Positions 1 through 8,355 of a stretch of 18,390 nucleotides of DNA are shown piece by piece. The translations under genes were made by a program, and so were the position numbers. The notes beneath the pieces are model-generated. The model was given only the letters and a program-made list of their open reading frames with translations, ran no database searches and had not been told where the DNA came from. Positions within the stretch are counted from its first letter, which is position 1. Each line of letters opens with the position of its first letter. Origin of the DNA: Bacillota bacterium (GTDB lineage Bacteria; Bacillota; UBA4882; UBA8346); the NCBI GenBank assembly GCA_023436305.1, contig JAEZJQ010000043.1, positions 1-18,390 of the forward strand, written 5' to 3'.

Positions 1-31
1 TTAATGATAATTCTTCAATATCTTTGATCAT
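1..31 (-). CDS. 5' end of an unidentified gene running off the left edge
   Basis: Only about ten codons are visible (MIKDIEELSL), too few to identify a product. The call rests on the start signals. On the minus strand an ATG at 31-29 is preceded by an AAGGG-like ribosome binding site five to six bases upstream, and further up by a good sigma-70-type promoter. The frame stays open to the window edge. It diverges from the glycosyltransferase remnant that follows. It could be a chance start, but promoter, binding site and ATG occur in the right order and spacing. Confidence 0.4.
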   Translation of the reverse strand, partial: MIKDIEELSL

Positions 32-43
32 TTTTTCCCTTTT

Positions 44-71
44 ATTATAATATTTTTGCCAATGACGGCAA
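44..71 (-). promoter_or_regulatory. Sigma-70-type promoter with overlapping TTGCC dyad
   Basis: On the minus strand a perfect -10 box TATAAT (49-44) follows a TTGCCG -35-like box (71-66) with a 16-base spacer. The -35 region lies inside a small inverted repeat, TTGCC-N6-GGCAA (56-71), which would suit an operator. It would drive the partial gene at the left edge. The dyad is short and may be coincidental. Confidence 0.4.
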
Positions 72-146
72 CAGGCAAACCACAAATTGTAATGTATACT
101 GATATTTAAATTAACTGAAAAAAACCAATGAAGAGCCTTTAAATAA

Positions 147-1064
147 AATTATATCAAAGCCTTCGTTTTTAGTAGAATTCCCTCTGCTATCGCTTGTTTA
201 ATACCTTGGGCTGGTTATCTATGGCACGCTCTAAAACTAGGTTGGAAAGATAGAAGTGAAAATGAAGGTTTCTTTCTCTTCTTGTTATCATGGTTTGTTG
301 TGACATTTGCCATGGCATTGGTTATTAAGTGGAGAGCCATACGTTATTTATTGCCTTGTTTACCCCCGCTGGCCATTATTATAGGTCATATTGTTGTAAA
401 CGTATTAAGGGATTCAGCCGATTCATCCCGGGAGTTTTCGCAAAAGGCCAGCCGGTTTGCTGCAATTTGCAATTTATTGCTCGTGTTTCCCATAATCCTG
501 GGCATTATCTATTACTTGGTAAGCAATACGGTGAAAGTTGAATATTTATCGGTGGTACTTCCCTTTTTCATTGTCTTTTTTTCAGGAATGACTTTGTTTT
601 CAATATTTACGCTTTGTAAAAAATACTCTCTGGCAATTTACTCGCAACTCATTTTAACCGTTTTGGCTTATGTGCTGCTACTGAATCTCATAAGTTTCAA
701 TATGAATTATATTAACCCATGGCCTCAAATGGTCTCCAAAATAAACGATGTACGCCAACCGGGAGAAATAATTATCTACTATTCGGATGAAAGCAATTCC
801 TTTATTGATTTTTACCTGGGAGAACATCCTTTAATAATCGGTGGAATCGGAGAATTAAATAAAAAAATTCAGGATCGGGTTTTAAATAAAAAATCGTCCC
901 GGTTTTTTGTTTTTACGAATAACGTGACGGACTTAGCGGAAATTCAAAAAAATATAACCTTTCCGTCTTTCGTCGAACGTTTAGAAACAGCTCCACAAGG
1001 TCAAAGCTTATTTATGGTCACATTAAACCTCAGTTCGGCAAGTACATTTAAATTTTTCCAATAA
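147..1064 (+). pseudogene. C-terminal part of a membrane glycosyltransferase (ArnT/PMT-like)
   Basis: The frame is open from just after a stop at 144-146 and runs about 305 codons to a TAA. The first plausible start in frame is a TTG at 282 without a ribosome binding site, and homologous-looking sequence already begins before it (IPSAIACLIPWAGYLWHAL). The hydrophobic stretch followed by KWRAIRYLLPCLPPLAIIIG matches the membrane region of PMT/ArnT-type glycosyltransferases, which move sugars from polyprenyl-phosphate carriers outside the membrane. Such proteins usually have 500-600 residues with the catalytic acidic loop near the N-terminus. That half is missing here, so the gene is probably a 5'-truncated remnant. 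Several transmembrane helices and a soluble tail of roughly 110 residues remain. The family is supported by the membrane motif only. Confidence 0.6.
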
Positions 1065-1084
1065 ATAGCAGAAAAATTACCGCA

Positions 1085-1429
1085 TTACCGCTTCAGATTT
1101 CTAGATACAGCCCGTGTAAGGATGGGATCGTATCTTTGGATTTCGTCAGATTTTTTTAAGCCAGTCAACCTCTTGTAGGTTAGCTGACCGACTTTTCGTT
1201 CGAGTTGTGCAGTCCGTTCCCTTTCAGCTTCTAAGTTTTTTTCTGCCGCCGAGGGACCTCTTTTGAATACCTCATGAGCTCGTTCCAGAAATTCAGCTTT
1301 CCAGCGGCTGATCATGACCGGGCTAATCCCGTATCGGGCTGCTATCTCGTTAACGGTACTTTCTTCTCGTAGAACCTCAATAACAATTTTGGTTTCAAAT
1401 TCTGCTGAGTATTAATTTCTTTTCTTCAT
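1085..1429 (-). pseudogene. IS3-family transposase OrfA, decayed
   Basis: Translating from the ATG at 1429 gives MKKRN, a TAA at codon 6, then YSAEFETKIVIEVLREEST, the helix-turn-helix segment NEIAARYGISPVMISRWKAE and the tail FLERAHEVFKRGPSAAEKN. This is the typical OrfA of IS3-family elements, a DNA-binding partner of the OrfB integrase. Near residue 95 the usual leucine-zipper end EVDWLKK appears in a shifted frame, so there is a second lesion. No OrfB follows; plus-strand glycosyltransferase sequence lies immediately beyond. The upstream sequence around 1446-1470 (TGAGACAC on the minus strand) could be the element's terminal repeat. It is a dead remnant and may mark the event that damaged the neighbouring glycosyltransferase. 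Confidence 0.8.
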
Positions 1430-1535
1430 GTTCCCATTATAACTTAATTTTTCTTTTTTGTGTCTCATCCTATGGGAGCATTATATTCGAACGGATGAAT
1501 CGGCATTATCAAACATAAGAAAATTTTTCCGCTAA

Positions 1536-1715
1536 GGTATCTTGACAATACACGCGTTTTTCGGGTGGAGGTTATTTTTTATAGAGCCTTCGGAGATATG
1601 GCTCGGGGTGGTTGACCATCCGATCCGTAATGAATATTTAGGGTCACATTTTACAAGAATGGATGGTTATAGAAAAATTTCTAATAAAAAAGAGGAATAT
1701 AAGAATTATTGTTGA
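1536..1715 (+). pseudogene. Possible small gene remnant, unrecognised
   Basis: An open frame of 59 codons follows a TAA at 1533-1535 and ends at a TGA just ahead of the regulator gene. It reads naturally (FGWRLFFIEPSEIWLGVVD, then HPIRNEYLGSHFTRMDGYRK), with aromatic and charged residues distributed as in a folded protein. A TTG at 1542 is the only start and it lacks a ribosome binding site. I do not recognise the family. It may be the tail of a gene whose front was lost together with the IS3 remnant. Confidence 0.25.
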
Positions 1716-1732
1716 AAGATATATATAAATAA

Positions 1733-1754
1733 AAAATGTCGACAATCGATTGTT
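1733..1754. promoter_or_regulatory. Putative GntR operator 1 (autoregulatory)
   Basis: The sequence TGTCGACAATCGATTGT contains two overlapping dyads, TGTCGACA and the perfect 12-base palindrome ACAATCGATTGT (1742-1753). About 20 of 22 bases recur upstream of the operon at 2548-2569, the only other copy noticed. GntR/FCD regulators typically bind short AT-rich palindromes and often repress themselves. The site overlaps the region where the regulator's own transcription or translation would begin. Assignment to this regulator is inferred from position. Confidence 0.55.
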
Positions 1755-1761
1755 TTATGAA

Positions 1762-2463
1762 ATGAGGTTAATTAATTTGTTTAGTCCTCCAAAAAATAAA
1801 TCACTAAGAAATGATGTAACTAATGAAATAATTAACTGTATTGTAAAGGGAGAGCTTAAACCTGGTGACCGTATAATCGAACAGTATATTTCGGACCATA
1901 TGAAGATAAGTCGGGCACCTGTTCGAGAAGCGCTTCGTGACTTGGAAAGTCAAGGAATAATTTTCACCGTTGAACGAAAAGGATCGTTTGTAGCAAAAAT
2001 GACAGATCAGGATATTACGGAACTTTTTAGTCTACGTAGTGTTCTGGAAGGGTTTGCAGCTAGATTAGCCACATCAAAAATTACCACGGATAACATTCAA
2101 GTGCTTTCCGAGTATACAAAAAAGATGAAAATTGCAGCCGACAACAATGACCCCCAATTATTTTTAGAAAATGATATTAATTTTCATCAATTAATTATTA
2201 CTTGCGCTAATCATCGGCGGTTATTAAAAATACTTAACGATGTCCAAGCCCTAATTCGTCTTTTTATGGCCTGGTCAAAATTCTCAATGCAAAGTGCAAA
2301 CCTGTTGCTCAAAGAGGCTGAAACCCATCAGGAAATTATTAGTGCGCTTGAGGCGCGTGATTCGGTTAAGGCGGAATCCATTACTCAAAGTCATATTATT
2401 CGGGCCGGTGAAATGCTTTTAGATTTCCTATATACTCCAAACAGTAGTCCTTGCTCCGAATGA
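1762..2463 (+). CDS. GntR-family transcriptional regulator, FCD (FadR) subfamily
   Basis: The N-terminal winged helix-turn-helix is clear: LRNDVTNEIINCIVKGELKPG, then ISRAPVREALRDLESQGII and a wing ending RKGSFVA, within about 20-85. The C-terminal part is an all-helical FCD ligand domain. Its usual metal-binding residues are visible as Asp and His in ENDINFHQLI, His in EAETHQEI and His in ITQSHIIRAGE. Such proteins sense small organic acids and usually repress a neighbouring catabolic operon. The start is uncertain. A TTG at 1750 and this ATG at 1762 lack a ribosome binding site, while a TTG at 1777 has GAGG nine bases upstream; the domain is intact with any of them. The gene lies ahead of the catabolic operon in the same direction, with a dyad at its own start and a copy before the operon, so it is probably the local regulator. 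Confidence 0.9.
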   Translation: MRLINLFSPPKNKSLRNDVTNEIINCIVKGELKPGDRIIEQYISDHMKISRAPVREALRDLESQGIIFTVERKGSFVAKMTDQDITELFSLRSVLEGFAARLATSKITTDNIQVLSEYTKKMKIAADNNDPQLFLENDINFHQLIITCANHRRLLKILNDVQALIRLFMAWSKFSMQSANLLLKEAETHQEIISALEARDSVKAESITQSHIIRAGEMLLDFLYTPNSSPCSE

Positions 2464-2547
2464 TTAATAATATTATTCTAAGGGAAACAAATTGGCAGGC
2501 TAAAAATTTATTGAGGGAAGGGGATAGAAAAGGGAAAAATTTAACAG

Positions 2548-2580
2548 AAAATGTCGACAATCGTTTGTTGATTGTATTAT
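2548..2580 (+). promoter_or_regulatory. Putative GntR operator 2 and operon promoter
   Basis: The stretch AAAATGTCGACAATCG followed by TTTGTT repeats the sequence found at the regulator start with a single internal change. A further ATTGT follows, so the inverted half-site is offset compared with copy 1. A TCGACA -35-like box (2554-2559) and a TATTAT -10-like box (2575-2580) are 15 bases apart, which would place the dyad across the promoter. About 105 bases of untranslated leader then precede the first gene. The operator is supported by the repetition; the promoter boxes are a weaker reading. Confidence 0.5.
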
Positions 2581-2686
2581 CAGCTTTATTGTAGGAGTAA
2601 AATTATAGGCTAAAAATCTTGATAAACAGTAAAATTCAGGCTTATTCTTAGAAATCGCAGTGATTCTTTTTGAGGAGATGTCTCTC

Positions 2687-3841
2687 GTGAAACCATTCGA
2701 GTTAAATAGTCAAATACCGTCCAAGGTAATTTTTGGAGCCGATACTTCAAATCTAATGGGTGATATGATTAAAAAATTAGGATGCAGAAAAGTTATGTTA
2801 GTTACTGATAAAGGTCTTTCTCGGATTGGAATTCCCGAAATTATTAAAGCTAAACTTGAATCAGAAGGTTTAAATATGGGAATATATGACGAGATTGCAT
2901 CCGAACCCAAAGAAACTGAAATTGACCATGCTGTCAAAAGATTTCGTTTGGATAATTTTGATGCAGTGATCGGCCTTGGGGGCGGGAGTTCTTTAGATTC
3001 CGCAAAAGTTATTGCCGTACTTGGTAATGAGAGTAGAACCTTATCTGAGATTTATGGAACAAAAAAAATTTTTGAACGGAAAATTCATTTAATACTTATT
3101 CCGACAACTGCAGGTACAGGGTCGGAAGCAACACCGAATGCCTTGTTTATGGATTCCAAAAACAATAAAAATCCGGTTATAAGTCCTTACTTATTACCGG
3201 ATGTGGCAGTGTTAGATCCGAAGTTAACCGTGGGTCTTCCGGATAACATCACAGCTTTTACCGGGATGGATGCATTGGCACATTGTCTTGAGTCATGGGT
3301 GTCAACTAATGGAAATGTTATTAGTGAAGCGTATGCTTACGAAGGGATACGGTTAATTGCAGAAAGTATCGAGACCGCCGTAATAAACGGAAAGGATATT
3401 GAAGCCAGGGAAAAAATGTTATTAGGCAGTTACCTCGGCGGGATGGCTCTTACTATTGCAGGCACTACTGCTGTTCATGCGCTTTCATATCCCCTTGGAA
3501 AACGGGGAGTACCTCATGGTATGGCTAATGGGCTGCTTTTACCAAGAGTATTCAAATTTAATCTTCCGTCATGCGTTCGATCTCTAGCAACTCTGGCGCC
3601 TATTTTGGGGCTAGTTGGTTCCGATCATTTTGAATTGGCGGCCGAAGTAATAAAGGTATTGGATGACTTGCTCAAACGGCTTCCGATTCCTAAAACACTT
3701 GGAGAATTTAATATAAATTCAAGTGAAATCCCAACTATGGCTACTGAGGCACTTCTAAATGAACGTTTACTACAAAATAATCCACATCCAATACTACAGG
3801 ATGATGTGGAAAGAATTTATTATGATTGTTTAACGAATTAA
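2687..3841 (+). CDS. Iron-containing (group III) alcohol dehydrogenase
   Basis: This NAD(P)-dependent oxidoreductase interconverts an alcohol and an aldehyde or ketone in the cytoplasm. The GTG at 2687 is chosen because GAGGAG lies nine bases upstream; it gives 384 residues, normal for the family. A longer GTG frame from 2660 has no binding site. The dinucleotide loop is GGGSSLDSAK (98-107), followed by TTAGTGSEATP (140-150). All four metal ligands are present: Asp195 and His199 in TGMDALAHCLES, His264 in TAVHALSYPLG and His277 in VPHGMANG, matching the spacing in lactaldehyde reductase FucO. It is the first gene of the operon, 27 bases before the cyclase. The substrate cannot be read from the sequence; a hydroxy acid or sugar-derived aldehyde would suit the neighbours (inference). 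Confidence 0.93.
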   Translation: MKPFELNSQIPSKVIFGADTSNLMGDMIKKLGCRKVMLVTDKGLSRIGIPEIIKAKLESEGLNMGIYDEIASEPKETEIDHAVKRFRLDNFDAVIGLGGGSSLDSAKVIAVLGNESRTLSEIYGTKKIFERKIHLILIPTTAGTGSEATPNALFMDSKNNKNPVISPYLLPDVAVLDPKLTVGLPDNITAFTGMDALAHCLESWVSTNGNVISEAYAYEGIRLIAESIETAVINGKDIEAREKMLLGSYLGGMALTIAGTTAVHALSYPLGKRGVPHGMANGLLLPRVFKFNLPSCVRSLATLAPILGLVGSDHFELAAEVIKVLDDLLKRLPIPKTLGEFNINSSEIPTMATEALLNERLLQNNPHPILQDDVERIYYDCLTN

Positions 3842-3868
3842 GTAAATACAAAAAATGGAGGAATGAAG

Positions 3869-4693
3869 ATGCTGCTGGAAAAACAAGGACAGAATTCTCC
3901 CGCGGAAATAATTGATCGGTTGGTGAAATCATGTAAAGTTATTGATCTTACAGTAACTCTCGGAGCGGAGTATCCTACCAGTCCAATTTGGGGTGTGCCA
4001 TTCATCAAGGCTCCATTCAATTACTTTACTTCTCCCCAGACTGATATGAGAGGCCGGTATATGGACTTTGTGCTTGTATTCGAGGAACATTGCGGCACTC
4101 ATTTTGATTCTCCCGCTCACGGAATTCCTCACCCGGATTCCGGTTTGCCGGATGCCGCGGAGATTGGACGAACAACGGTTGAGAAGGTGCCAATCTCACA
4201 ATTGATGGGTCCTGCGGCAGTGATTGATTGCACGGACTTAGTAGGGACGGCCGGACCTGGTAAAAGTCCCGTCATTACAGTTTCTAAGATCCAAGATTGG
4301 GAAAAGCATCACGGAGAAATCAACCAAGGTGATGTGGTCATTTTATATACGGGATGGACGGATCGTTTTTATAAAAAGTTTCCTGAAGGTTATGGATTGG
4401 ACCGGGATTGCAAGCTTTACAAACAAACCGAAGGATGGGCGGCTCCGGAAGCTGCGGTAATGAAATATTTATTGAAAAAAGGCGTAATGCATGTAGCAAT
4501 TGATACGGTGAGTATGGGGTTAATTCAGAATGACGAGGAACCTCATCGGGCTGGGTTGGAAGCAGGAATGGTCTTTACGGAAAAACTATGTAACTTGGGT
4601 CTGTTACCTCCGAGGGGGGCATATTTCATGTTTCTGCCTATCAAAGTTGAAGGTGGTAGCGCAGCTCCTGGTCGTGCCATTGCAATTTGTTAA
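3869..4693 (+). CDS. Cyclase-family metal-dependent hydrolase (kynurenine formamidase-like)
   Basis: The family (PF04199) includes kynurenine formamidase and isatin hydrolase, which open amide or lactam-like bonds using Zn or Mn. The signature H-x-G-T-H-x-D-x-P-x-H is complete: His74, Gly76, Thr77, His78, Asp80, Pro82 and His84 in HCGTHFDSPAH. GDVVILYTGW and the C-terminal PRGAYFMFLPIKVEGGSAAPGRA are also typical. The ATG at 3869 is preferred over the one at 3863 because GGAGG (3857-3861) is seven bases from it and only one base from the other. The length of 274 residues is normal. No kynurenine genes are nearby, so in this operon it more likely opens a lactone or similar ring to give an acid (inference). 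The permease follows after 45 bases. Confidence 0.9.
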   Translation: MLLEKQGQNSPAEIIDRLVKSCKVIDLTVTLGAEYPTSPIWGVPFIKAPFNYFTSPQTDMRGRYMDFVLVFEEHCGTHFDSPAHGIPHPDSGLPDAAEIGRTTVEKVPISQLMGPAAVIDCTDLVGTAGPGKSPVITVSKIQDWEKHHGEINQGDVVILYTGWTDRFYKKFPEGYGLDRDCKLYKQTEGWAAPEAAVMKYLLKKGVMHVAIDTVSMGLIQNDEEPHRAGLEAGMVFTEKLCNLGLLPPRGAYFMFLPIKVEGGSAAPGRAIAIC

Positions 4694-4738
4694 TGGGCGT
4701 TTAACGTTAAATTGAATAGAAAGGATGATGTTCGTATT

Positions 4739-5725
4739 ATGATAAAAAAATCAGATGCTTTGCCTAAAAGTAAGCTACAAAGTATAGATTTCTTTGGAAA
4801 ATATGGTGTGCTTTTTGGTCTAGCAGCAGTGTGCTTGATCATGACTATTCTATCCCCGGTTTTTTTAAGTTCCGCCAACTTACTTAGCGTTGTTCGCCAG
4901 GTGGCTGTTTACGGACTATTAGCTATCGGAGTAACAATGGTGGTTCTTACCGGGGAGATTGACCTTTCAGTCGGCTCCATAGTGGCTATAAGCGGAGTCA
5001 CGGCGGCAATGGCGCAAAAAGCGGGGTTGGGTCTTATACCAAGTATTTTAATTCCTTTGACGATTGGGATGGCTTTAGGGTTAGTGGTTGGGCTTTTGGT
5101 AGCCAAAGGTGGCGTACCGTCGTTCGTGGCCACCTTAGGAATGATGGGTATTGCCCGTGGTATTTGTCTTGTATTAACAAACGGGTTCCCGATAAGTGGT
5201 TTCCAAGAAAACTTTAAATGGATTGGAGGAGGGGAATTTCTCTTCATTCCTATCCCCATGATCCTACTTTTAGTTGTAACTGTTATCGTGCAAATGGTGT
5301 TAAAACGCACTTCGTTTGGGAGAAACCTGTATGCGATTGGAGGGAGCCGTAAAGCAGCTTTTTACTCAGGCATCAAAGTTGAGTGGAACATAATCAAAGC
5401 TTTTATTATAAGTAGTGGATTCGCCGCGTTAGGTGGCATAGTCCTGGCATCCCGGCTTGATGCCGCCGAAACAGTAGCTGGACAAGGATATGAATTAAGT
5501 GCTATAGCTGCGGTTGTAATTGGAGGCGCGAGTTTAAGCGGAGGGAAGGGTACAGTCTATGGCACTTTGTTGGGAACCCTATTCATTGGAGTTATTGCGA
5601 ATGGGTTGACGCTTCTTGCTGTTTCTTCTTACTGGCAGCAAATTGTCCAAGGTTTAATTATTATTTTGGCTGTGCTGATAAATACGATGAGGAAGGGTTC
5701 AACCCAAATTCCAAGCAATGGTTAA
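4739..5725 (+). CDS. Ribose-type ABC transporter permease (RbsC-like)
   Basis: This is the membrane subunit of a carbohydrate importer of the CUT2 class (BPD_transp_2 family). It has hydrophobic segments throughout, the motif GEIDLSVGS near residue 75 and the conserved loop GQGYELSAIAAVVIGGASL with SGGKGT in the C-terminal third. The 328 residues starting at the ATG at 4739 are standard, and AAAGGA lies about 13 bases upstream, a long spacing. A TTG at 4712 has no binding site. Together with the downstream binding protein and ATPase it would form a homodimeric channel. The gene order permease, binding protein, ATPase differs from the usual rbs order but all three parts are present. Confidence 0.95.
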   Translation: MIKKSDALPKSKLQSIDFFGKYGVLFGLAAVCLIMTILSPVFLSSANLLSVVRQVAVYGLLAIGVTMVVLTGEIDLSVGSIVAISGVTAAMAQKAGLGLIPSILIPLTIGMALGLVVGLLVAKGGVPSFVATLGMMGIARGICLVLTNGFPISGFQENFKWIGGGEFLFIPIPMILLLVVTVIVQMVLKRTSFGRNLYAIGGSRKAAFYSGIKVEWNIIKAFIISSGFAALGGIVLASRLDAAETVAGQGYELSAIAAVVIGGASLSGGKGTVYGTLLGTLFIGVIANGLTLLAVSSYWQQIVQGLIIILAVLINTMRKGSTQIPSNG

Positions 5726-5811
5726 GAAATTTTTTAAGCGAAGGAAAGGAGGGATTAAAATATAGTTTCCATTTTAATAACAAAAAATAATTGAACGGAG
5801 GAATGATTTTA

Positions 5812-6750
5812 ATGAAAAAGTTATCGATTTTCTTGCTTTTCTTGTTGGTAATGGGCCTAGTTATCTTACCAAGTGGATTTGCAGCAAAAAAGGTTTATAC
5901 AATTGCTGTCTCGATACCGCGTCTTTCAAATCCTTTTTTTGGACGGGCTGCTACAGTGGTGCAAGAAATTGCTAAAAAATCTGGAATTAAAGTTATCGTA
6001 CTTGATGCAGAAGACAATTCGGCAAAACAATTAAGTGATATTGAAACAATGATTATTCGTAAAGTTAACGGTGTAATTATGGCTCCGACCGACCAGGAAG
6101 CATTAGTTCCTGGAATTAATAAACTCGCTAAAGCCAAGATACCGGTAGTTACTGTCGATAGAAAAGTTGCTGGTGGCGACTATCTTGCCCATGTTGGCGG
6201 TAATAATGTTTTAGGCGCATCTGCGGCATCGAGTTACATTGTTGATAAACTTGGCGGACAGGGAATAGTGGTCCATCTCTTGGGTACGCCGGGCGCCTCC
6301 GTTGTATTGCAAAGATCCAAGGGTTTCGAGGATGTAATATCTAAATATCCCAGTATTAAGACTATTACACAACCTGCGAACTTTCGTCGTTCGGATGCAT
6401 TGAATGTTATGGAGAATATCTTACAGGCCAATCCGAAAATTGATGCGGTCTTTACCCATAATGAAGAGATGGGCCTTGGAGTTATTCAAGCGCTAAAAGC
6501 CCGTAAATTTAAACCTGGTGAGGTAACCGTAGTAGCATTTGATACCCATAAAGAAACGCTCCAAGCAATCGAGGACGGATGGCTTCAAGGAAATATTGAA
6601 CAGTTTCCCGATCAGCAATTTACCACCGGATTTAAAATTCTGATGAATTATATTAAGTCAGGTACAAAGCCGACCCAGAAAGATAATTATTTAACCCCGT
6701 TGTTAATTACCAAGGATAATATTGCTCAATCTGAGAAATACGGCGAATAA
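5812..6750 (+). CDS. Periplasmic-type sugar-binding protein of the ribose/CUT2 class
   Basis: This is the ligand-capturing subunit of the importer. A signal peptide is obvious (MKKLSIFLLFLLVMGLVILP, then SGFAA), followed by a Peripla_BP_4 fold. Typical landmarks are AVSIPRLSNPFFGRAA, GVIMAPTDQEAL, VVTVDRKVAGG, HLLGTPGASVVLQRSKGFED and IDAVFTHNEEMGLGVIQAL. The ATG at 5812 has GGAGG ten bases upstream; starts at 5791 and 5803 are placed badly relative to it. It has 312 residues. There is no lipobox cysteine, so the protein is predicted to be released by signal peptidase I instead of being lipid-anchored, which is normal for a two-membrane cell and unusual for a Gram-positive. Ligand specificity cannot be read directly; an acid sugar or its precursor is inferred from the operon. 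Confidence 0.93.
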   Translation: MKKLSIFLLFLLVMGLVILPSGFAAKKVYTIAVSIPRLSNPFFGRAATVVQEIAKKSGIKVIVLDAEDNSAKQLSDIETMIIRKVNGVIMAPTDQEALVPGINKLAKAKIPVVTVDRKVAGGDYLAHVGGNNVLGASAASSYIVDKLGGQGIVVHLLGTPGASVVLQRSKGFEDVISKYPSIKTITQPANFRRSDALNVMENILQANPKIDAVFTHNEEMGLGVIQALKARKFKPGEVTVVAFDTHKETLQAIEDGWLQGNIEQFPDQQFTTGFKILMNYIKSGTKPTQKDNYLTPLLITKDNIAQSEKYGE

Positions 6751-6759
6751 TGATGGGGA

Positions 6760-6792
6760 AATAAGGGGTGGAGTAAAGCTCTACCCCTTATT
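6760..6792 (+). promoter_or_regulatory. Strong intergenic stem-loop after the binding-protein gene
   Basis: AATAAGGGGTGGAG (6760-6773) and CTCTACCCCTTATT (6779-6792) form a 14-base-pair stem with one G-U pair around a five-base loop. No run of T follows on the plus strand, so full termination is unlikely. Hairpins at this place in ABC operons commonly protect the upstream binding-protein message from 3' decay and so raise its level relative to the ATPase. The ATPase ribosome binding site AAAGGAGG lies just downstream. Confidence 0.6.
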
Positions 6793-6816
6793 ACAACCTA
6801 AAGGAGGTTTGAGTAC

Positions 6817-8307
6817 ATGGAATTGATGGAAATACATGGAGTTAATAAAGCATTTCCAGGAGTTTGTGCGCTTAAAAATGTCAATTTCATTCTTAAGGCG
6901 GGGGAAGTTCATGCGCTTGTAGGAGAAAATGGGGCGGGTAAATCAACGTTAATTAAGATTATCTCGGGAGTTTACCGGGGGGATAGTGGCTCCATAACCA
7001 TCAATAGTAAACCGGTTGATTTTAGCAGCCCGGGAATGGCTAGCGCCTCGGGGATCGGTACGATATTTCAAGATTTTGAGTTGGCGAATAACCTTTCGGT
7101 AGCTGAAAACATTTTTCTCGGCAGGCTACCCTATAAGAAAGGAATGGTTGACTGGACAACTATTTTTGCCAATGCTCAACAGATACTGGAGCGACTCCAA
7201 ATCTCGACGAATCCGTATATAAAAGCCGGCAATCTGGGAATTGGGGAACAACAAATCATCGAAATAGCCCGAGTCATCTCCCGAGATGTAAAAGTTTTAA
7301 TAATGGATGAGCCGACTTCGGCTCTTTCCAATGAAGAAGTCGAACATTTATTTTCAATAATTAAAAATGTAACAAACCAGGGAGTGGGGGTAATTTATAT
7401 CTCTCATCGCCTGGAGGAAGTATTTAGGATATCGGATCGAATCAGTGTCCTTCGGGATGGACAATTAGTGGGAACTTATGTAACCAAAGAAGTTGAGCCT
7501 GCCCGGATTATCTCTTTAATGCTGGGAAACCGGAAGCATGTGGTTGAATATAAAGAAGGACGAACTCGGAGTAATCATATCCTGGAAGTTAACGAGCTTA
7601 ACGGGCCACTACTTAAACATCCTGTTAATTTTCGATTATACCAGGGAGAGATTCTCGGATTTGCGGGTCTAATGGGATCGGGGCGTACGGAAATCTTAAA
7701 ATCACTATTTGGTTTAGGCGGCGAGGTAAGTGGTGAAATTAAGGTGGATGGTTGTCAATGCCAGGTTACGGACCCGCAAAATGCAATGGATATTGGAATT
7801 GCCCTAGTTCCCGAAGATCGTCGCCGGGAAGGTGTCTTCCCCAATTTGAATATCCGGGAAAATACGGTAATCACTAGCATAAAATCAGTGAAGCAGACTG
7901 GAATTATAAGCTTTAAGAAGGAAAAACAAATGGTTGGTGAAAATATCGAACGCTTTAATGTGAAGACCCCGAGTCAGGAAACGTTGATTAGTAATTTAAG
8001 CGGCGGTAATCAACAAAAAGTAGTATTTGCAAAATGGCTGGCCACCAAACCCAAAATAATCCTGCTGGACGAACCAACCCGCGGCATTGATGTCGGGTCA
8101 AAAGCGGATATTTATGATATTGTGAATCTGCTGGTGGAGGAAGGTTTGAGTGTAATCCTGGTCTCTTCCGAACTAAAAGAATTGCTTGACATCTGTGACC
8201 GCATCCTGGTCATTCGCGGAGGAGAAATAATCAATGAGATTAAACGCAATCAGTTTGACTATAATTCAATTACCGCAATGATGATGGGCGCGGAGTTGCC
8301 GGTGTAA
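6817..8307 (+). CDS. Ribose-type ABC transporter ATPase (RbsA-like, two ABC domains)
   Basis: The 496-residue length is standard for CUT2 ATPases. Domain 1 has Walker A GENGAGKST (36-44), a divergent signature LGIGEQQ (140-146), Walker B VLIMDEPTSAL (160-170) and the switch histidine in YISHRLEE. Domain 2 has the typical degenerate Walker A GLMGSGRTE, followed by VPEDRRREGVF, signature LSGGNQQ (394-400) and Walker B IILLDEPTRGID. As in RbsA, only the first site looks fully competent for hydrolysis. AAAGGAGG lies nine bases before the ATG. It would power uptake through the permease encoded upstream. Confidence 0.95.
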   Translation: MELMEIHGVNKAFPGVCALKNVNFILKAGEVHALVGENGAGKSTLIKIISGVYRGDSGSITINSKPVDFSSPGMASASGIGTIFQDFELANNLSVAENIFLGRLPYKKGMVDWTTIFANAQQILERLQISTNPYIKAGNLGIGEQQIIEIARVISRDVKVLIMDEPTSALSNEEVEHLFSIIKNVTNQGVGVIYISHRLEEVFRISDRISVLRDGQLVGTYVTKEVEPARIISLMLGNRKHVVEYKEGRTRSNHILEVNELNGPLLKHPVNFRLYQGEILGFAGLMGSGRTEILKSLFGLGGEVSGEIKVDGCQCQVTDPQNAMDIGIALVPEDRRREGVFPNLNIRENTVITSIKSVKQTGIISFKKEKQMVGENIERFNVKTPSQETLISNLSGGNQQKVVFAKWLATKPKIILLDEPTRGIDVGSKADIYDIVNLLVEEGLSVILVSSELKELLDICDRILVIRGGEIINEIKRNQFDYNSITAMMMGAELPV

Positions 8308-8355
8308 CGGCGAAAAATCACATTGATATAATAATTTGGGAGTTGAAAACGGGAA

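Noticed and set aside
4909..5310. Antisense 133-residue frame opposite the permease gene
   Set aside because: It has no ribosome binding site and lies fully inside a well-supported conserved gene.
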